Below the pieces are notes generated by a model that saw nothing but the letters and a program-made list of their open reading frames with translations, was not told where the DNA came from and searched no databases. From contig JAQFVV010001052.1 of NCBI GenBank assembly GCA_028023455.1, positions 1 to 64,000 on the forward strand: DNA of 64,000 nt, given 5' to 3'. Positions 49,950-60,233 of this stretch are shown one piece after another. The position numbers and the translations under genes are program-made. Position 1 is the stretch's first letter. Each line of letters starts with the position of its first letter. This DNA is from Epiperipatus broadwayi. Lineage: Eukaryota; Onychophora; Udeonychophora; Euonychophora; Peripatidae.

Positions 49950-50640
49950 ATGAATAACCTCACTCCGAGTTTCCAAACCTTCAATCTCTTCTTCCTGTCT
50001 ATTCTGTATCTTCTCTAAGCTCTTATCATTAATTTCTTGATGCTCATTTAACCTAGTTTCTAAGAATCTTCCTTTATTCTGGCATTCCAACCTATGCTTT
50101 GCTGTCTTAGTTTCTATCTCTTGAATCCAATTTTGGCCTTTTCCCCATACTATCTTCTAATTTACTGATATTTATTTCTCTTTGCAGCTTTCCCATCTTA
50201 ATCTCTAGTTAATTAAACTTAACACTCAAACTATCTACTTGCTCTTGTCCCATTTGTATTTCATGAACGAAATCTGTATCCACAGGCTTGATCACTAGTT
50301 TCAAACTATTCTCTAATTCACATTGACCTTCTGTCTTCATGTTTAACATTTCCTTGCTTTATTACAATTCTTGTTTAAATATTTATTGATTCTTGTCATA
50401 TTTTCTTGGTTTTGTTTCATTTCCATTTGGATTTTTGTCACATTTTTTGGGTTTTGTTTAATTTTTACCATAAAACTCTGCAACATTCTATTATAGATTC
50501 ATTTTGATCAATTTTTGATGTGACAAAGACTTTAGTAGCTTCTCTTTCTTGTATTAATATATCTGACTCTTTCTCATTTTCCAAATCTTATATCAAATTT
50601 TTATTTATGACTTTATTTTAGAAAAAAGAACATGAATTCA
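49950..50640 (-). pseudogene. Decayed gag-like coiled-coil ORF
   Basis: The minus strand, across frameshifts, reads as a charged coiled coil. Examples are MEMKQNQENMTRIN (about 50380-50450), KTEGQCELENSLKLVIKPVD (about 50270-50335), then EIQMGQEQVDSLSVKF and LEIKMGKLQREINISKLED (about 50145-50270). Repeated Met-Lys-Gln-Asn-Gln-like steps are common in gag N-termini of invertebrate LTR retrotransposons. No zinc knuckle, protease or RT was found next to it. It could also be a non-LTR ORF1 coiled coil. Confidence 0.45.
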
Positions 50641-51430
50641 CTCCTTCTCAATTCAATATCTCAGACCAAATGAAATGAACTTGTTTTCTTTATTATGTTT
50701 ATATGTCAAATCCTACAATTAAATTAAATCCCTACTCACACACTTTTCAACTCAAGTAATATATCCTTTTAATATAAAATTCCACAATAATACCTGACAA
50801 TAATAATTCATTTACCTATCCACAATATTACCACCCTAAATTAATATGTATCAATTCATTCATTTATTTATTTTATTTCAAATTATATTGTTTACAACAT
50901 AGCATAAATTTCTTGACAATGCTCAAAAACTGCATTATGGTATTAACAAATTCAAATAGTGGGATTTTTTTCCATTTATTTTCCAAAATAATTATGGCCC
51001 AATAACTGCAATAAAATAATCTAGGTTCAAATACTTGTCCTTATTTATTTTACAGTTGCTACATGAACAGAATTTAATATTTTTTAACAATGAACACATA
51101 TTTCTTTGGCATTTTACTAACATATAGCACATATCTTTTACTTTGAAGTCACAAACATCAACTTTTATTTGTATTATTATATGGCAAATCCAGGCATCAT
51201 CATCTGGTACTTTGCCTTCCTATGTCCCTTTTTGATATGTTTATAAAACATTTTACAATTTAGATATTTTCAAATCATGCATTCTTACACCTCTATTTTT
51301 TTTAGAAAACAATTTGACAACCCTCTCTAAATTCAATTCTTCAACAAAGCACACCTACAAATTTAAAATTATTATCAATGGAGTCATCACTGTTTAATCT
51401 AATATTAGTATACACAACAGTAGATCATAT
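50641..51430. other. Unrecognised AT-rich DNA
   Basis: No gene or repeat was recognised here. Confidence 0.4.
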
Positions 51431-51551
51431 TAATTGTGATCATAAACAAGGCAAAACTCTTTCTCCATACAGTAGTGCCATCCTGTGCTAAACAGAGTAA
51501 TCAATGGATGCCAGAAGGCTTGTGCATAAAATCCCTATCTAATGCCTACTC

Positions 51552-51610
51552 ATCCAATACCCCCAGACTAGTTTCTGGCTTGTGGCCATCGTCAGTGAGG
51601 AGCTTTGGAT
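51552..51610 (-). ncRNA. Type I hammerhead ribozyme (family 2, intact)
   Basis: The minus strand has AUCCAA/UUGGAU outer stem I, UCCUCA/UGGGGG inner stem I, core CUGACGA, stem II UGGC-CACAA-GCCA, GAA, palindromic helix III ACUAGU and the cleavage-site C. All core residues match the consensus. The pair next to the core in stem II is U-A rather than the usual G-C. Confidence 0.9.
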
Positions 51611-51651
51611 CTGAGAGCACTGCACCTAGATCTTAGGATCTAATGCAACCC

Positions 51652-51717
51652 TCCAGCAACTCACTGATGATGGCCACAAGCCAGAAACTAGTCTGGGGAT
51701 ATTGGATGAGTAGGCAT
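51652..51717 (+). ncRNA. Type I hammerhead ribozyme (family 2)
   Basis: Core CUGAUGA, stem II UGGC-CACAA-GCCA, GAA, helix III ACUAGU, C, then UGGGGAUAUUGGAU. The 5' strand of stem I differs from other copies because the unit is truncated just upstream. Inner stem I is CUCA/UGGG, and UCCA can pair with UGGA outside. Confidence 0.8.
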
Positions 51718-51866
51718 TAGATAGGCATTTTATGCACAAGCCTTCTGGCATCCATTGATTACTCTGTTTAGCACAGGATGGCACTACTGTATGGAGAAAG
51801 AGTTTTGCCTTGTTTATAAACAATTATGTGCTAGTATGAGATAGTGATCATGTAATTGTGATCATA

Positions 51867-53399
51867 CCTATTATTATATGATTTTAAATCACATATGGCT
51901 GTTGGGTAGCCAAGATGTGAATGGAATTGTAAAATAAATAATGAAAAATATATGGTGAACGAAAATATCTTAAACATGTATGAACAATGCTAAGAAGACA
52001 ACTTGTCACATGAATATCAATATTTCCTTGTTGGAAGAGACAAATGTAAAGGAAAACTAGTAAAGTCTGCAAAATGTAAAACTAAAATAAATGCTGTTCA
52101 CTGAATAGCTTGTACATTTAGGTAATCATGAATAGAAAATATGTGAATAGTTCTAGAAGGTCTGTCAGTACAGGCAATCATGTATAATAAATAAAATCAT
52201 GAACCAAATGGTTTTCTACACTTATGCATTAAATATTTGGACATTCAAATATTATGTAAATGTTATACTTATACAACTAAAATATATGACTAATAAACAG
52301 ATAAACAAATATGTTGATCCACAAATGGCTCTATGTTCATTTTAAATTTTTATTTACAATGGAATCTTGAATTTTGTAAGATAGAAATAGTCCATAATAA
52401 GTACATTTGCTCAGCAAAATAGATACAATTCAATAAATTATGACTTGATGATGTAGTATGGGATTTATTGTAAAATAAATTGTAATAAAATAATTTTAAA
52501 ATGATTGATGCAACAGGCAAATCAAAGTACTTAGGTTAATAATAAAAAACTTATTGAACTAAGCATTCACTTACTCAAGTGGTAAAAATAAAGATCGTAA
52601 ATCTAATTTACCAACTGCAATCTAATATTCTATAGAATAGTTGTAATTTACTTCCCACACCCTTCAATTAAGATTGCAATCAATATATAGAGAATACATA
52701 TTTAATTATTACAGCATACTGTCATAAAATGATTAAAAGAAATTATTTCAACAAAACAATAAAATTCTTTAATCATATTACTTTTTCTAAAAAATAAAAT
52801 GTTATTTTAAAGGAAGATTTTTATTAACATCTGACACCACAGTTTCAGATATATATGAATTCAGTTGATATTCCATTATTCAATGATGTTTCCTGTGGTA
52901 CCTTTTTTACTAACAAAATCACAAACATAGGGATCTGTAATCAGGTTGAACCTTTGAATGATATCCAATTATTAGTCCTGTTGATATTACAATCCATGGT
53001 GAGTTCAATGATCTTAGCTCTATGACAATCAGCATAGTCTTTGTGATATTCAATTCATTTTAATCTTAAAGATACCAAATGAAGAGGTGGTCCATGCTCC
53101 TCTAACTTGTTTTATTCACAATGCATATTTTTTTGCTTCATGTCCTGAATATATTTATAAATGTAAAGTAAAATAAACACAAATTGTTTTTTTAACCAAA
53201 ACAATGTCTTTCTATTCTTGCTAAATTCATTTCTGTAGCTATGGCAACACAAAACACTGCCTTTCTCTTTTTTTAAACACTGGCTTGTAAACATATGATT
53301 TTCTTCTAATTCTAATAAAGCATTGTTATCATTCAATAATAATTTAAACAAAATATTTCATTTTTAAAATTTAATAAAAAAGGGTTCACTTATTTCTAT
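51867..53399. other. Unrecognised AT-rich DNA
   Basis: No gene, RNA or shared repeat was recognised. Confidence 0.4.
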
Positions 53400-53939
53400 T
53401 CATTCAAAATATTTTTTTATTAAATGTATGACTTTTGGATAGCTTTCTAATCTATCATGTCAGCCACTTGATGGCACTATTTACATGCAAAGCACATAAA
53501 TATGCCATTTATATGGCCACCACCTACCTGGAAGCTGCTGGTGTTGATAGTGTTACATTTCTATGTTCCTAAAGCACAGAAAATATGCCATTTATCAGCG
53601 GTGGCCAGCCTGCTTTAATGTTATGCACTTTATCCCAATGCTCACAGTTCAATGTTTGCTACAATATCATGTTAGGGTGTCTGGACTTCAGCCTACCACA
53701 ACTCTTCAAATATGCATGTCAAAGGAATTAGCTTACTAATCATATGACCTCCTAACAGTTGTCCACCTGTTGCCACACATCCCTACCTTCAAATGAATTC
53801 GTAAATGGTAGGTCAAAGTAAGATTTTGACAAGTTCATGTGAAAAGTCATGTTTTTATGAGAACACGTCCATGACAAATAAAATGGCTGACAGGTCAAAA
53901 TCAGGTCAAGTGCCATCTACAGAAGCCAGCATGCATGGG

Positions 53940-54200
53940 AAATTAATTAATTTTACTATAATAGAATTTTTGCAATAAGGTTGGTCAATTGATAAAAGTT
54001 TTAATTCTTATGGATGTGAAAAGGCATATCCTCTGACCTACATTGCAGGACTAATATGAAACTTTCTGGGGCCACTTGGAGTTAAAGCAGGTTTGAAATT
54101 TTTGCTAGTGTAAAATTGTTCTCGACTAAATTACAGAAACTGATGAAGGAAATCGGGATGAATTAAGCTAACTAAGTCTTTGGGGAAAAAAAGGATGTAT
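53940..54200 (+). repeat. Dispersed repeat of unknown type
   Basis: ATGTGAAAAGGCATATCC with CTACATTGCAGG (54013-54050) resembles 61829-61865 and, in part, 60799-60830. GTAAAATTGTTC with GGAAAT and GATGAATTA (54109-54165) resembles 54552-54605. The boundaries are not visible. The DNA before it (53400-53940) is unusually GC-balanced but unrecognised. Confidence 0.4.
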
Positions 54201-55164
54201 GACTGTGAAAATTCTCATAGTTCTATCCAGAGACCAAAATCAATTGTTCACAGAATACATTTATTAACTAATCTTTAAACAACAAAAAGTCACAAAAAAA
54301 AAAACACTGGTAGAGTTGAAAATTAGGAATCATTCTTAATAAGTGTGCCATTAATAATATCCATACACATATTATCTTTCAAAGATAGCTATTGTAAGAA
54401 ATCAATTAATAAATAATTATTTTTCCTTTTTCAAAAATAACCCAAAAAGGTAAAAGAGAATTCAGTAATTAAAGCATTATCAGCATTTTTTTAACATGAA
54501 GTAATTAAAGTTTGCAGGGAATTCTACTATAATAGAATCTTTGCAGTAATGTATGTTTACATAAAATTGTTCCAGTAAAAGTTATTAAGGAAATTAATGA
54601 ATTACATTAACCTGTACGATTCTTATTCTTGCAATTACATAAGATTCAACTTCTATGGTCACTATGCCAATTTTCTGTGTCCTGTGAATAGAAAGTAAAT
54701 AATTGTCAATGGTGGAATTGAGATAGTAAGCTAATAGTTAATTTAAATGTATGAGCATATTTACAAATGTACATAGCCTATTTAAGGTACATTAAAATAA
54801 TAAAAGGTCATGGTGACCTGTACATAATAAACTCTAGTCCTGCTTTGGGACTTACAGAGGCAAGATACTCTGAAGTACCATTAGTACCAGAACATGTAGA
54901 CCAGGTTCTGGGGGTTTATATACCCCTCAGGACTTCTGGAGTTTTTACAAACTTTACCAAATATGGCATTTTACATATCTTACCATATATGATACTTTTA
55001 CATATTGTAACAGTTTACACATATGCTGTTACATCATTTTCAAATAAAAGTGAAAAAATATAAATGTAATGCATAGATGGCAGTCAAATTATACAATTAT
55101 TTAAACTCTAAAAGCAAGACTGCTTTTAAGATAAAATAATTTTTTAAAAGCTGTTAATTATTTT
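54201..55164. other. No recognisable gene
   Basis: A plus-strand open frame (54767-55063, 98 codons) has no identifiable domain, no cofactor motif and no RBS-like or splice context that supports it. GGTTTATATACCCCTCAGG at about 54911 contains a TATA-like box. It may be a fragment of an unknown repeat. Confidence 0.35.
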
Positions 55165-56870
55165 TAATCTTAGAATGGAAATGATTTTCGATATTGATGT
55201 AATAGCAAACAGGCCCTTGGGCATAAAGTCAGATAAGAGATAACATTTAAAAAATACTAGTGATAAAATTTTGTGTTCCCACTCTAAAGCAAGCTGGCCA
55301 ATAATGATGGAAATAAAAACCGGTCCACAGAGAAAAGTCATCATCGCCAAAAGAGAATAGCACCAAGATAGGCAAGATCGATTCTGGAATTTTATGATAA
55401 ATTCAAAATGATATAAAACTTTTAAATGGAGATTTAGATTCGGTTTGCTTTTGCTGATTGTGTGTTATTGAATTATATTTTATAAGTGTATTGTGGATCT
55501 CCAAAATGTAGCAGTCATGCAATAAATTACATTTTCCATATTTGCACCAGCTGAGGCAGCCTCCAGAATAAGTTTCCAGAAAGTGGCAAACAGACTTGTG
55601 TCCACCTAGAACAATATGAAGTGGAAACAATTTTGAATTGTGTGACACATCAAGAACCACAAAGATAGACTTCAATAAAGCATAGGAAAGTATGAACCTT
55701 TGCTTTAAATGGACTTTAATTATATAATACAAACTTATCCAAGTAATAATTTTAAATGTCACTTAATTTTTAAAAGAAACTTTTATCTAACTAATATTTT
55801 TTTTATATGTGTTTGTTCTTGTAAATTTCATTTAAATTATTTAAAATGGGTGTAATTGGCAGCAGAGATTCGTAAGATTATGTTAGTTTAAGGTGTATTA
55901 ATTTTGGGCTAATTGTTTTGTAGTTATGCTGGTGGATAGATTTACAGATGTTTTATGTCAATATCATCTGGGTAGACACATTGTATACTTGTTCCCTTGT
56001 GGTGCATTAGCATACAGGGCATAATACCCACCTGTACATATGGTCCCAAAATGTGACCATCACAGTGTCAATGGTTGTAGATGTATTTCCTATGCCATTG
56101 ATTTTTTTATACTCTGGTTGGGACAGTAAGCTGGCAAAGACTGCTATCCCCATTTATAGAGCATCTCATATATATATATATTTAAATGATTTCATTTTTT
56201 TTGTATCACCAATTGAGCAGTGTATCGTTCCTGTCTATTGGTTAAATTTATAATGATCATGGGGAAGATGCTTCACTCTTTCCCACCATGATTCTTTATT
56301 TTTCTAATGATATCCTGTGACAGATGTAAATTGCTATCTGCATGATTGTGCTAGGCTAACAATCTCATTTTGCGTTGGGCACACCATTATATCAGTAAGC
56401 TAGCATTGGTTTAAATATGAAATTCTGGCTTAAGGTTAAAAAGATTGAGTTAGTTATTATGTGTATTCTATGTAGCATATTTATGCTTAGTAAAATATTA
56501 AAATTATAAAATCTATTAAATGCTTCCATCTGTGCATATAATTGAAATCATATATATATATTCACTAGTTAATTTAATTTTCAGAATTTTCCTTTTAATG
56601 TGTGTGTGTGTGCATTATAATAAAATGCTTTGTTTAGTTAATTTTGGAAGTAACTTCTTTTATATATTTTAAAATTAAAATGTTAAATATGTGTTATATT
56701 TCAAGCTCACCTGCTACCTGAGCTAGTGACTGGGACTTTCAGTTCAATAAAAGTTAACCCTTACCCATATCTGACACCTTTATAAATTCTCTAGGTTCGA
56801 ATAGCCTAGTGGCACCCTGGTATGGCAGATAGATTTGGGAAGTTCCATTGACCATTATGATACAAATGGT
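55165..56870 (-). mobile_element. LTR-retrotransposon-like fragment, copy 2
   Basis: The same order of blocks as 30841-32520. GGCCCTTGGGCAT comes first, then TCAGATAAGAG, AAGTCATCATC, GGCTTAAGGTTAAA, CCATCTGTGC and GACCATTATGAT. A decayed primer-binding-site match lies at 56371-56386, with CCCAACG kept on the minus strand. The minus frame at 55403-55762 (119 codons) lies in the presumed internal region but shows no zinc knuckle or protease motif, so no function is claimed. Confidence 0.55.
56371..56386 (-). promoter_or_regulatory. Decayed tRNA-Lys primer binding site
   Basis: The minus strand reads TGGTGTGCCCAACGCA. It complements the site in copy 1 at 32360-32378 by keeping CCCAACG where that copy has CCCAATG. 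Confidence 0.4.
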
Positions 56871-57448
56871 ATTTTTTTACACATGTCACCGTATATAGCA
56901 TTTTTAGTTCTCTGACCTTATAAGGCCAGATATCAATTTATGACCTAACAACATTGCTACCCATTTATAGTTACATAGTTATTTATATAATCATTATATA
57001 TATATAATTATTTCTCACAATTATTATACATAATTATTGTACAAAGTTATTATATATACATTTATTGTTGCTCACATGTATATATTACTTGCTTGACCTT
57101 GAACACTGCAAAAGTGATGTTTAAGTAATTTTGTAAATTGTAATTCATGCTAAAATAAAGTCTGGTAAGCCTGAAATTTGAAGATTTTCTCAATTTTATC
57201 TCAGTTAAAGTGCTGGATTAATGATCACATTATGTAGGGGTATTTCCTCTTATCCAGAGATTTAGTGTATTAGCATTTAAAAAGGGAATTAAAAATTAAT
57301 AAGAAGAAAATATTAATCTTTTTGTTTATTTGGCTTTTGACATATTTAATAGTTTTACCTAGCTGCAAGCTTTTGATTTTAATTATATTTCTAAGCCATT
57401 ATTCTATATCAGAATATAAGAATTTTGAATTACTTTGAGATATTTACA
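56871..57448. other. Unrecognised AT-rich DNA
   Basis: TATA/ATTATA simple-sequence stretches around 56985-57060; nothing else. Confidence 0.45.
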
Positions 57449-57626
57449 TTTAGAAATAAAAATAGTAATAGTAACAAGTCATATGTCACATGACTTATAT
57501 ATAGCTTGCACTTACAAATATGTAAAATTAAGAGCGTGCTAATAGCTCTAAACAAGCCTTTTTTTTTTTTATTTATGATAAATGCTACTACAAGAGAAGG
57601 CATTCAAATCATTTTTATTTTAAATG

Positions 57627-57682
57627 GTCCCCATCCCCAGACCGGTTTCGACCTATGGGTCTCTTCAGTGAGGAGTTGGGAC
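57627..57682 (-). ncRNA. Type I hammerhead ribozyme (family 1, copy A)
   Basis: The minus strand reads, in order: stem I GUCCCA and UCCUCA; core CUGAAGA; stem II GACC-CAUA-GGUC; GAA; helix III ACCGGU; cleavage-site C; stem I return UGGGGA and UGGGGAC. All invariant core bases are present. Helix III is a 6-nt palindrome with no loop, so a single copy would have an unstable helix III and two copies would pair in trans. Predicted cleavage is after GUC. Confidence 0.95.
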
Positions 57683-58054
57683 ATTAGATCTAAAAAACCA
57701 ACTCAAGCAAAGCATTTATCTAAAAGATAATTGTTAGAAGAAGATCTGAAACTTTTAGACATCTACATGTCTTTAAAGTCAGCTCTCCAACTGAAAAAAA
57801 AATCATATGGGACTGAACTTAATTCAGATACTCCATATATTAGTAGGCTTAGCTCTTGAATTTAGCTAAAGCCACAACAGCAAAATAATAATAGTAATAG
57901 TAACAAGTCATATGTCACATGACTTATATATAGCTTGCACTTACAAATATGTAAAATTAAGAGCGTGCTAATAGCTCTAAACAAGCCTTTTTTTTTTTAT
58001 TTATGATAAATGCTACTACAAGAGAAGGCATTCAAATCATTTTTATTTTAAATG

Positions 58055-58110
58055 GTCCCCATCCCCAGACCGGTTTCGACCTATGGGTCTCTTCAGTGAG
58101 GAGTTGGGAC
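58055..58110 (-). ncRNA. Type I hammerhead ribozyme (family 1, copy B)
   Basis: Identical in its core, stem II, helix III and stem I to copy A at 57627. It is 428 bp from copy A, which gives the unit length. Confidence 0.95.
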
Positions 58111-58481
58111 ATTAGATCTAAAAAACCAACTCAAGCAAAGCATTTATCTAAAAGATAATTGTTAGAAGAAGATCTGAAACTTTTAGACATCTACATGTCT
58201 TTAAAGTCAGCTCTCCAACTGAAAAAAAAATCATATGGGACTGAACTTAATTCAGATACTCCATATATTAGTAGGCTTAGCTCTTGAATTTAGCTAAAGC
58301 CACAACAGCAAAATAATAATAGTAATAGTAACAAGTCATATGTCACATGACTTATATATAGCTTGCACTTACAAATATGTAAAATTAAGAGCGTGCTAAT
58401 AGCTCTAAACAAGCCTTTTTTTTTTATTTATGATAAATGCTACTACAGGAGAAGGCATTCAAATCATTTTTATTTTAAATG

Positions 58482-58537
58482 GTCCCCATCCCCAGACCGG
58501 TTTCGACCTATGGGTCTCTTCAGTGAGGAGTTGGGAC
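58482..58537 (-). ncRNA. Type I hammerhead ribozyme (family 1, copy C)
   Basis: Identical fold to copy A, 427 bp beyond copy B. It is the last minus-strand ribozyme before the central junction. Confidence 0.95.
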
Positions 58538-59196
58538 ATTAGATCTAAAAAACCAACTCAAGCAAAGCATTTATCTAAAAGATAATTGTTAGAAGAAGAT
58601 CTGAAACTTTTAGACATCTACATGTCTTTAAAGTCAGCTCTCCAACTGAAAAAAAAATCATATGGGACTGAACTTAATTCAGATACTCCATATATTAGTA
58701 GGCTTAGCTCTTGAATTTAGCTAAAGCCACAACAGCAAAATAATAATAGTAATAGTAACAAGTCATATGTCACATGACTTATATATAGCTTGCACTTACA
58801 AATATGTAAAATTAAGAGCGTGCTAATAGCTCTAAACAAGCCTTTTTTTTGCCTTCTCTTGTAGTAGCATTTATCATAAATAAAAAAAAAGAGGCTTGTT
58901 TAGAGCTATTAGCACGCTCTTAATTTTACATATTTGTAAGTGCAAGCTATATATAAGTCATGTGACATATGACTTGTTACTATTACTATTATTATTTTGC
59001 TGTTGTGGCTTTAGCTAAATTCAAGAGCTAAGCCTACTAATATATGGAGTATCTGAATTAAGTTCAGTCCCATATGATTTTTTTTCAGTTGGAGAGCTGA
59101 CTTTAAAGACATGTAGATGTCTAAAAGTTTCAGATCTTCTTCTAACAATTATCTTTTAGATAAATGCTTTGCTTGAGTTGGTTTTTTAGATCTAAT

Positions 59197-59252
59197 GTCC
59201 CAACTCCTCACTGAAGAGACCCATAGGTCGAAACCGGTCTGGGGATGGGGAC
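59197..59252 (+). ncRNA. Type I hammerhead ribozyme (family 1, copy D)
   Basis: First plus-strand copy after the junction. It has the same GUCCCA/UGGGGAC and UCCUCA/UGGGGA stems, CUGAAGA core and ACCGGU helix III. Confidence 0.95.
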
Positions 59253-59626
59253 CATTTAAAATAAAAATGATTTGAATGCCTTCTCTTGTAGTAGCATTTA
59301 TCATAAATAAAAAAAAAAAAGCTTGTTTAGAGCTATTAGCACGCTCTTAATTTTACATATTTGTAAGTGCAAGCTATATATAAGTCATGTGACATATGAC
59401 TTGTTACTATTACTATTATTATTTTGCTGTTGTGGCTTTAGCTAAATTCAAGAGCTAAGCCTACTAATATATGGAGTATCTGAATTAAGTTCAGTCCCAT
59501 ATGATTTTTTTTTCAGTTGGAGAGCTGACTTTAAAGACATGTAGATGTCTAAAAGTTTCAGATCTTCTTCTAACAATTATCTTTTAGATAAATGCTTTGC
59601 TTGAGTTGGTTTTTTTTAGATCTAAT

Positions 59627-59682
59627 GTCCCAACTCCTCACTGAAGAGACCCATAGGTCGAAACCGGTCTGGGGATGGGGAC
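59627..59682 (+). ncRNA. Type I hammerhead ribozyme (family 1, copy E)
   Basis: Same sequence as copy D, 430 bp downstream. Confidence 0.95.
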
Positions 59683-60056
59683 CATTTAAAATAAAAATGA
59701 TTTGAATGCCTTCTCTTGTAGTAGCATTTATCATAAATAAAAAAAAAAAAAGGCTTGTTTAGAGCTATTAGCACGCTCTTAATTTTACATATTTGTAAGT
59801 GCAAGCTATATATAAGTCATGTGACATATGACTTGTTACTATTACTATTATTATTTTGCTGTTGTGGCTTTAGCTAAATTCAAGAGCTAAGCCTACTAAT
59901 ATATGGAGTATCTGAATTAAGTTCAGTCCCATATGATTTTTTTTTCAGTTGGAGAGCTGACTTTAAAGACATGTAGATGTCTAAAAGTTTCAGATCTTCT
60001 TCTAACAATTATCTTTTAGATAAATGCTTTGCTTGAGTTGGTTTTTTAGATCTAAT

Positions 60057-60112
60057 GTCCCAACTCCTCACTGAAGAGACCCATAGGTCGAAACCGGTCT
60101 GGGGATGGGGAC
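60057..60112 (+). ncRNA. Type I hammerhead ribozyme (family 1, copy F)
   Basis: Same sequence as copy D, 430 bp after copy E, and about 110 bp from the right end of the insertion. Confidence 0.95.
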
Positions 60113-60233
60113 CATTTAAAATAAAAATGATTTGAATGCCTTCTCTTGTAGTAGCATTTATCATAAATAAAATAAAAAAAGGCTTGTTTAGAGCTATTAG
60201 CACGCTCTTAATTTTACATATTTAGAAATAAAA

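Larger units (their letters stand above)
51431..51866. mobile_element. Family 2 hammerhead retroelement, compact inverted copy
   Basis: A 408-bp insertion (51445-51852) lies between perfect copies of TAATTGTGATCATA (51431-51444 and 51853-51866). The inverted arms run from AAACAAGGCAAAACTC at left to GAGTTTTGCCTTGTTT (ending 51815) at right. Each carries one hammerhead, minus strand at left and plus strand at right. The unit bodies are missing from both arms, so the two ribozymes are only about 40 nt apart. The 51436-51636 and 51626-51823 frames are mirror-image readings of this DNA and not genes. Confidence 0.9.
57462..58850 (-). repeat. Left arm of family 1 array
   Basis: Tandem direct repeat with the marker ACCGGT at 57641, 58069 and 58496. 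In ribozyme sense each unit has poly(A), AGGCTTGTTTAGAGC, a perfect AAGTCAT/ATGACTT hairpin and a GGCT...AGCC-type hairpin. A CTGAA...TTCAG hairpin and then the hammerhead follow. Confidence 0.95.
58851..60220 (+). repeat. Right arm of family 1 array
   Basis: Reverse complement of the left arm, with ACCGGT at 59233, 59663 and 60093. It begins within the unit at GCCTTCTCTTGTAGTAGC and ends at CTTAATTTTACATA, beside the right flanking duplication. Confidence 0.95.
57449..60233. mobile_element. Family 1 hammerhead retroelement, six-unit inverted array
   Basis: A 2759-bp insertion (57462-60220) lies between perfect copies of TTTAGAAATAAAA (57449-57461 and 60221-60233). The left arm has about 3.25 tandem units of 427-428 bp with ribozymes on the minus strand. 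The right arm has about 3.2 units of 430 bp with ribozymes on the plus strand. The arms meet at 58850/58851, inside a poly-T/poly-A tract. Units are almost identical; differences are tract length and single bases such as AGGAGAAGG at 58447 against AAGAGAAGG. That implies a recent insertion. There is no ORF of significance; the 60-74 codon frames at 57506, 59622 and 60009 are readings of the same repeat. The layout fits retrozymes or Penelope-like terminal repeats. Confidence 0.95.

Noticed and set aside
51436-51823. Paired 65-66 aa frames in the compact family 2 copy
   Set aside because: The two are the same text read from two inverted arms, and they span the ribozymes.
54767-55063. 98-aa plus-strand frame
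   Set aside because: No recognisable domain or coding context; AT-rich chance frame more likely.
55403-55762. 119-aa minus-strand frame
   Set aside because: It lies in the LTR-like fragment but has no gag, protease or RT motif, and the other copy at 31 kb does not keep the same frame.
57506-57730. Frames inside the family 1 units (also 59622-59804 and 60009-60203)
   Set aside because: They cross the hammerhead and poly-T tract, are broken by tract length differences, and repeat because the DNA repeats.
57449-60233. CRISPR-like array
   Set aside because: Units are over 400 bp, identical throughout with no spacers, in clearly eukaryotic sequence.
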